Origin: Sistotremastrum niveocremeum HHB9708
Lineage: Eukaryota; Basidiomycota; Agaricomycetes; Sistotremastrales; Sistotremastraceae
Direction: 5' to 3'
DNA: 64,000 nucleotides
Assembly: GCA_001630475.1 (NCBI GenBank)
Contig: KV419444.1
Location: forward strand, 133,515 to 197,514
Part shown: positions 57,555-64,000 of the stretch, piece after piece
Numbering within the stretch: position 1 is the stretch's first letter
Layout of the letters: every line of letters starts with the position of its first letter
The notes under the pieces: model-generated
Told to the model about the DNA's origin: nothing
What the model saw: the letters and a program-made list of their open reading frames with translations, nothing else
Databases searched by the model: none
Made by a program: the position numbers and the translations under genes

Positions 57555-58676
57555 ATGGAAATGTCTCTTATTGAGACGCGTCAAATTGTTTCACCGGGGT
57601 TCGTCAGAAGTTGGGACGCGACGGCGATTGCAGGGACGCGGTACATGGGATCAGGTACGATCGACGGCGCGTCGAGCATGTCTCAGAATGTGAGTTGGTT
57701 GTAATTCTCACTTTCGAGCTATGTCTTGATCTTTGAGTCGTAGTATCTTTATGCCACACCGAAATCCGCGAACATAAACAGACAGACTCTCACTAGGGTC
57801 ACTGCCACAGAAAGAATGAACAGGATCACTTCCATGGCCTCTGCCCTCGATCACGAGCAGCACTTTATTGACGATGACTTGGCGTTCGTGTCACAAATGC
57901 GCGAGACATGGGGGAAGCATGGCAGGACGATCCCAACACACTTGGAAATGCCATTCATATATCCCACCACTCTTATCCCCGTGACGCCGAAGGTTGCTCA
58001 TCTGTCGGAAATTCAAGATCTACTTCCACCTGCTGAAATCACGAACTCTTCTCCCTCCATGTCGGAGCAAACATCTCCAGCACTGGGACCGGTGTCCGCG
58101 TACACTAGTCACAATCATTCCGACGCCACTTCTTCATTTATTCTCGAAAATTCCGAGGAAGACATTGAGTTGACGGAGCCCGTCTCATTTGATACCTGGA
58201 CAGCCCTTCTTGAAGACCCCGGGCTCTGGGAGAGCCAAATGGATGCAGATCACGGAGCCCAAGAATCTAATACCATTGACGCGTTATCCGATCAACCTCC
58301 CTCTCACTCGCCACACACCCGAGAAGAAACTCTCTCGCATGAACCACCTCTACACACGTCAATCGCTCCTCTAGAAGGCGAACATCGAGTATACGATGCA
58401 ACGAACGATTATTCTGTACCGGAAGAAGTCAACAAACTTGACTCCGGTGTCCGCAAAAATTCGGCGGAGTGGCTGAAAGTGGAGAAAGAGCGGTCGACAC
58501 TCACTACTCTCGGAATCGAGTCGATCGCTTTTCCTAGATACCTCTGTGCTGGTCCATTTAGCACTTCGAGAAAGCGGGCTTCGCTTTCGGGTGGCCAAAG
58601 CGTTGACTTCCGCGAATTCCAAGAAAATAGGTTCAGCAGGGAAGGGACTTTGGCTTTTGAGATTTCTGTGCGATGA
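57555..58676 (+). CDS. Unknown Ser/Glu-rich protein
   Basis: Two exons (57555-57689 and 57744-58676) give 355 residues. The first exon begins MEMSLIETRQIVSPGFVRSW and joins in frame via a 54-bp GTGAGT...TAG intron to YLYATPKSANINRQTL. Using only the later ATG at 57816 would lose 70 residues, and the upstream exon reads through without stops. The protein is acidic and Ser/Thr/Pro-rich (ENSEEDIELTEPVSFDTW), with a short C-terminal conserved-looking part (STLTTLGIESIAFPRYLCAG). It looks mostly disordered and has no signal peptide or TM. The function is not recognised. Confidence 0.6.
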
Positions 58677-59261
58677 TCGTTAACATTGCGGATTGGTTTG
58701 AAGCTTAAGTCTTCTAGATCACGCATACGATTTTATTTTATCATTTTACGGATCGATGATGTGATGGTTATATTAGTCGTAATCTTAGTACTGTAGTTTT
58801 ACTAACGCCGATAGATGTCTTCGGCTTGTATTATTGTATGTACCTGTATCGTGTTTCTTTCTTGGGTATCTATCGGGACATTAGGGAAGTTATAGCTGCA
58901 GTCTGCAAGCGATCATAATATTTTCTTCTCGTTTCCGGGAATACCATTGTGAGCGTCCAATCATTTTACGACGGAGACACGACATATACATATACAGTAA
59001 GATCCTCATCGCTCAGATAATTATGATTAGCGCAAGATGGGATGAATAAGACGGAGCAAAGGCGGGAGCAAACATGTTGACGCCCAGTCCGAACTCGGTC
59101 TCTTTCTGTTTACTGCCTCTTTTTTGAGCTTGCTGATATCAAACACACTATCTGGATTGTCTAGTATGTTCTGGAGTGCACGAAATTGATGTACCCGTCT
59201 TCGGATGGGGCTCTTCCCTGACGCCGACCATAAAAGTAGCTAACCCAAAAAAGGAGATAAT
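58677..59261. other. Intergenic stretch
   Basis: 585 bp holding the 3' end of the previous transcript and the upstream region of the Zn2Cys6 gene. Nothing else was seen. Confidence 0.45.
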
Positions 59262-59715
59262 ATGCCGCCTCTTACCCCGCTACCTCATTTACACCCCCGT
59301 TTTCACTCTGAAAAAGCCCCATACAGCCCTATCATCATGCCTAAAGACCTCTCTAAAGTTACTGTTAAGAAAGAAGAGGCGTTTTCGGGCGTTTTGGCCT
59401 CTTTTACGGTCCAGAATGCTCAAAATGACGCCGTTGAGCGGAATGGGAAGGAGGCAACTCGTGTTAGGCGGAGAGGGACGGCTTGTGACCATTGCAAGAA
59501 GAGAAAGAGGAAATGTGTTACACTCAATGATGCACAAGTCGACTGCCGGTGAGCCCCCAATTTGCTTGCGCCCATTTTTCAATCCTTACCCGCCTCCCAG
59601 ACTTTGCCTTCATGCAGGATTGGAATGCACATATAACAATTATTTCGTTATTCGTGGTCGCCGCGCATTGGACCACGCGAGGGGAGGATTCGTGCAGTGG
59701 GGAGTGGTGCCATAA
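59262..59715 (+). CDS. Minimal Zn2Cys6 zinc-cluster protein
   Basis: Two exons (59262-59548 and 59601-59715) give 133 residues. The cluster is complete only after splicing: CDHCKKRKRKC in exon 1, then DCRLCLHAGLEC across the join. The spacing is C-x2-C-x6-C-x9-C-x2-C-x6-C, with the basic RRRG ahead. This is the fungal Gal4-type DNA-binding motif. The usual dimerisation helix and regulatory domain are absent, since only about 30 residues follow the cluster. A second ATG at 59337 (MPKDLSKVTVKKEE) could also be the start. Such stand-alone clusters may be short regulators or remnants of longer genes. Confidence 0.75.
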
Positions 59716-60061
59716 ATCGATCGCCTGTTTTTTCTGGATTTATGGCTGGTTGGAGACATGCGAGAGAGAGAGCGGCAGGGTCGGAGCGCTGCTATAAAAA
59801 TATTTTCCCTCAAATAACTCGTCCTCGTGAGCAAATTTGAAGGATATAATCCGGGCCATTGTATTAGAGATCATGATGTGTGTATGTGTACGGTCGTGTC
59901 CAGCTCGAAAATGGAAGAGTTCGGCTTGGACGCGTTTGCGTGAGGTTGCAGCCGAGAAAATTCGCGTTGTCCGATCGCCGAAAATTCCACCGCGCCTTGG
60001 CTGAGCAACTTGAAAAGCCAGTCGACGAGCCCGCGAGTCCAGCATCGTCGTCGAGCCCAAG
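59716..60061. other. Intergenic stretch
   Basis: 346 bp between the Zn2Cys6 gene and the ABC transporter gene. No feature was seen apart from the likely promoter. Confidence 0.45.
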
Positions 60062-62809
60062 ATGCTCCGTCTTGGACTATCACCAAGGCTCCTCCATCTC
60101 CCTCACCGGACGAACCACGCAAGACCTGTTCTCTCAGTCGTCATCGGCGTTCGCAACCTCTCCTTCACCCCCCATCCACCTCCGAAACCATCTCCACCCG
60201 CTAAACCGTCAATATTGACTCGATTTCTTCCTGAATCATTTCGACCGCAGCCTAATGCCGCTTCTAACTTTTGGAAAATCGTCGCTCTGGCGAAGCCTGA
60301 ACGCAAGCCTCTCACTCAAGCCATAGGGCTGCTATTGGTCTCATCGACGATTAGCATGAGCGTTCCGTTCACAATAGGCCGGCTGATCGATTACTTCTCA
60401 TCATCCAACCCCCAAATTGTCTTTGGACTGAGTCCTGTAGCCGCTTCTGCCGGCCTGCTGGCTTTGTTCACACTTGGAGCTCTAGCAAATACTGGCCGAG
60501 CGATGATCATGCGGCTCAGTGGTCAGCGCATCGTAGCCCGCTTGAGGGAAGGCACGTATGCCAGTGCTTTGAAGCAAGAGGTTGAATTTGTAGAGAAAGG
60601 CGAGGGAGACGTCATCAGTCGGCTGAGCGTGGACACCAGTATTGTTGGAGAATCGTGAGTTGCCTCCTATATCTCCTACACCCACAAGTCTCATCTTCAC
60701 ATAGGGTAACCTCCAACTTGAGCGATGGACTCCGGTGAGAACATTGTCGGATTCCCTCTTTCTCTTCATCCCATTTGCCTTCCAGAGCGATTGTCATGGC
60801 TTCAGTTGGCCGTAAGTCACGATGTCATCCCCTTCCATGGCCATGATACTGAAGCTTCGCATATCTATAGTTGGCGCTATGTTTTATCTTTCACCCCAGC
60901 TCTCGATGCTAATGCTAGCGATCGTCCCGCCGGTATCCCTCGGTGCTGTGAGTCTCCGGTTGACTTCCTACGAGCTGCATTCCTGAAATAAAATATTGAA
61001 TAGGTATTTTATGGTCGCTACCTGAAGAAACTTTCAAATAAGACTCAAGAAGCTATGGGTGAACTGACAAAGGTGATTTTTCTGAGTCGACATGAACAAA
61101 CCGGGTCAGTCACTAACGTCCCACAAGGTCGCTCAAGAATCACTCTCGGCTCTTCGCACTGTTCAGTCCTTCAATGCTGCTCCACTGGAGGAAAAGAAGT
61201 TTAACGAGAGAGTCAATGGCGTTTTGGATTTGGCTCGGAAAGAAGCCGTCGCCAGTGGGATATTCTTCGGTAGCACAGGATGGAGTGGAAACGTGACGAT
61301 TCTTATGCTTTTGGGATACGGTATGAGGCTTCTTTGATTTCATCTAGCATTCGTGCTCAGTTCGTACCGGTCATCTCAGGTGGTACTCTGGTATCCAAAG
61401 GTGCTATCACTGTCGGCGACCTGACAAGTCTGTTGCTCTATACTGTTTACGTCGGAAGTGGTCTCCAAATGCTGACGTGAGTGATAAGCGCATTTTACTC
61501 TGCACATCTCCGACCGTATTTGATAGATCGTTCTTCGTAAGGCCTCTCCAGCCCATCATCCTCCAATTCGTAAACTGACCTTCGGAACAGTCTTCCATCA
61601 TGCGTGGCATCGGTGCCGGAACTCGTATATTCGAGCTCATGGGTCGACATCCGATTATCGCAAACGACACCGGTAAAGCGTTAGATCCCAGTCGCCGTGG
61701 TCCCATCAAATTCGAAAATGTCACCTTTGAGTATCCTACACGGAAAGGTGTCGGTATTCTCAAGGACTTCACATTGGAAATCGGTGTCGGAGAGAGTGTT
61801 GCGTTGGTGTAAGCCCTCCGTTGTAGTTTCATATCAAAATTATGCTGAACGACTTTTGTAGAGGTCAAAGTGGAAGCGGCAAGTCCAGCACACATAGTCT
61901 TCTCTTGCGATTCTACGACCCTATTGATGGCCGAATAACCTACGATGGCGAAGGCAAGTCGCCCTTTTCTCTTCGAGGGCTGCCACTCATGTTCGGCTCG
62001 AGCAGACATCCGGAACTTCACTCCTCAATCTTGGCGTCATATCATTGGTGTCGTGCCGCAGGTCTGATAGTCTCCGTCATCTCTGAGCAAATTAAATTTA
62101 ACGCGCTTCGCTAGGATCCTGTACTCTTCACCGGCACCATTGCCTCCAATATTGCATACGGTGTGCCGGATGCCACGCAAGCAGAAATTGAATACGCAGC
62201 TCGCCAGGCCAATTGCGACTTCGTATGGGACATGCCTATGGGCTTTGAGACCAAAAGTAAGCAGTAATGTTCTCGGTTCAATGAAAGTGCTTACATAAGC
62301 ACATTAGTCGGCCGATTGAGTTTAAGCGGTGGACAGCGGCAGCGTTTAGCAATCGCTCGAGCTCTCTTGAAGAAACCTGCTATTCTAGCTCTTGACGAAG
62401 CGTAAGAATTCTCAGCTGTTTGTTGATCACTAGCTTATCCGCGCCTAGAACGAGTTCTTTGGATGCAACTTCCGAACATCGGGTTAACGACGCCATAGAC
62501 AAAATTCTTTCATCAAGAGAGACGACCTGTCTCATTGTCGCGCACAGATTATCAACGATTGCTCGAGCGGAGCGCATAGTCGTTTTAGAAGGTCAGGCCC
62601 ATCTTTCTTCATATATTTCCAACATTAACACCGTTAATAGATGGTCATATCACTGAGTCAGGGACATATCGATCACTGGTATATCTCCTGCTATGACTCG
62701 ACAATCCTTATACTGACTTTCTATTCAGGTGGCCAACCCAGACTCTCGATTCCGTGCCTTGATGGCTGCTCAATTAGACGCTACGACTGGTACCCCAGTT
62801 GGAAAATGA
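60062..62809 (+). CDS. MDL1: Mitochondrial ABC half-transporter, MDL1/ABCB10 type
   Basis: An Arg-rich, acid-poor leader ([20 protein letters not shown]) looks like a mitochondrial presequence. The membrane domain includes [16 protein letters not shown], the coupling region [20 protein letters not shown] and [20 protein letters not shown]. The nucleotide-binding domain shows Walker [10 protein letters not shown], the Q-loop [20 protein letters not shown], the signature [16 protein letters not shown], Walker [14 protein letters not shown] and the H-loop IVAHRLSTI. It ends ATTGTPVGK. Family members sit in the inner mitochondrial membrane. Yeast Mdl1 exports peptides, and ABCB10 relates to haem and oxidative stress. 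About ten short introns interrupt the gene. All ATPase motifs are intact. Confidence 0.92.
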
Positions 62810-63445
62810 TCACAGATGATCGCACTAATAGATGCTTCACGTATATTTATTTACTACAGATAATAGCTCAAAGACAAGGCTAATGTACAACATCGATATA
62901 TCGTTATCCCCACGCAACCTAACATTGATCACCCCTTCATGCATTCCGTACATGCGAGACCCTTTTGCCCTAGGAAGTGAACATGATGTAGCGCACGCGC
63001 AGACCACGTGTTGGGAGGATCGAGCAATCTAGTACACCACATCAAATGCTGGCCGGTGTCCTCTGCGCAATACTACGCGTCTAAATGCTTACGGAATGGG
63101 CAACGCGCGCATGTCGCTGAAGCTAGCCCATAAATTTCGCAGCAATGATGGAACAGATCACCAGGGTGCCAGCGTGCAAGATCGATTCATACCAGACCAT
63201 CCCGCAGACATGAAGCATGGTCATGAAGAACCGGGCTTTTCAAACGCTGCACAACGTTGCAACCTCGTGGACTGCTTCCCAGCTTTTCATGCAACTGAGA
63301 ACGAGGCATACACTTACAAAAGTGACAACGTTAACGTCCAGCGATCAAATATAACGCGTCCGCTTCACAGCTGTCCTGCTCGTTGTGGAACCATAACCTC
63401 TTTCACTGCTGAAACTGACCACCACTTATCCCTGCACACTCAGTC
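62810..63445. other. Intergenic stretch
   Basis: 636 bp between the ABC transporter and the last gene. A 128-codon frame (63096-63482) overlaps the next gene in another phase and looks random. Confidence 0.45.
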
Positions 63446-64000
63446 ATGTCGAATCCGGCTTCGCCTACCCGAACGAATTTGACGACCATGACGACCCGTA
63501 CGCTCATGAGTCCACAGCCTGAGGCGGAGGCGTTGCAAGAGATATTGGTCACAATGAAGAGCGCGCTTGGAACCTTGGGAGTATGTGACACTGGATTGAC
63601 ATGGACTTTGTGCTGATGGATGAGGTAGTTGAGATTTGATGCCCTGGGCGAACAAACGGCTCGTGTCAGTGCCATGGCTCCAGCGATGGAGAATGCACAG
63701 CAGATGGCAAGGTGGGTCCCCTTGTTCATGAGTTTTCTTGTTAAGTAAACAATGCGTCGCAGCCTCCGGAGACAGTTAGCCGCCCAAGACAAAAGGCAAG
63801 AAGACAGGCTCGAAGAAATCAAATGTATGTGCTGGCTTGAGAGCAGACGAGGAGAGCAGGACTCATCAATCGCCTTTTTCTCGTGAACCGACAGATCTCT
63901 TGAAAGATGTCCTGAAAGAGCAAATCATCGAGCACCTCAAGAAACAAGTCGAAGCTCAGATCGCTGATACTATTGCGGCGGAAGTTCAAGAATCTGTTGC
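63446..64000 (+). CDS. Coiled-coil protein, partial (runs off the window)
   Basis: The start at 63446 reads MSNPASPTRTNLTTMTTRTL, followed by helical segments EALQEILVTMKSALGTLG, MAPAMENAQQMA, LRRQLAAQDKRQEDRLEEIK and LKDVLKEQIIEHLKKQVEAQ. These join across three short GT-AG introns and continue past position 64000 (IADTIAAEVQESV). The heptad-like pattern suggests a coiled coil. No domain is recognisable in the visible part, and the function is unknown. Confidence 0.65.

Noticed and set aside
63096-63482. 128-codon frame before the last gene
   Set aside because: It overlaps the real start at 63446 in another phase and has no coding signature.
1-64000. Retroelements, viral copies, CRISPR arrays, rRNA
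   Set aside because: No reverse transcriptase, LTR pair, capsid-like frame, repeat-spacer array or rRNA sequence was recognised.

Overview
This looks like nuclear DNA of a basidiomycete fungus, most likely an agaricomycete. Genes are dense and lie on both strands. Almost all are cut by many introns of about 50-60 bp with GT-AG ends. Orthologues of core fungal genes sit beside families expanded in Agaricomycetes, such as a divergent kinase-like protein and single-pass membrane proteins with extracellular beta-rich domains. About 29 protein genes and one intron-containing tRNA-Thr can be supported. Several small multi-exon genes (LSM4, a GFA-type enzyme, an LYR protein) show up only when exons are joined by hand.

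Layout. 0-3.2 kb: a kinase-like gene broken by an 800-bp TIR element, then an NTF2-like gene. 3.6-7.0 kb: a CFEM GPI-anchored protein, an unknown protein, tRNA-Thr(CGU) and a small unknown protein. 8.6-10.4 kb: geranylgeranyl diphosphate synthase and a short MITE. 10.4-19.4 kb: GCN1, the largest gene. 19.4-21.7 kb: intergenic, with a 798-bp non-autonomous element with 8-bp target duplications. 21.7-26.2 kb: a TM protein, a gene-poor tract and an LYR-motif protein. 26.2-35.2 kb: glucosidase II alpha, a cyclase-family hydrolase, ERV2 sulfhydryl oxidase, asparaginyl-tRNA synthetase and an unknown protein. 35.9-48.3 kb: a UCH deubiquitinase, the second NTF2-like copy, a pair of inverted paralogous TM proteins, and between them a two-TM protein, LSM4, an SDR and REX4. 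48.7-53.4 kb: a GFA-type thiol-dependent enzyme divergent from a PNPOx-ferredoxin-reductase fusion, and a tail-anchored protein. 54.1-64 kb: an MFS transporter, an unknown protein, a tiny Zn2Cys6 regulator, a mitochondrial ABC transporter (MDL1 type) and the start of a coiled-coil gene.

How the genes relate. Most are unlinked housekeeping functions: translation control (GCN1, AsnRS, tRNA), ER folding and glycan trimming (glucosidase II, ERV2), RNA processing (LSM4, REX4), mitochondria (LYR, ABC) and isoprenoid supply (GGPPS). There is no clear biosynthetic cluster. The accessory signal lies in three different non-autonomous DNA transposons, two dispersed paralogue pairs, a redox pair sharing one promoter, and a cluster of four TGAAACA (Ste12/pheromone-type) motifs upstream of a tail-anchored protein. 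No rRNA, CRISPR, retroelement or viral sequence was recognised.
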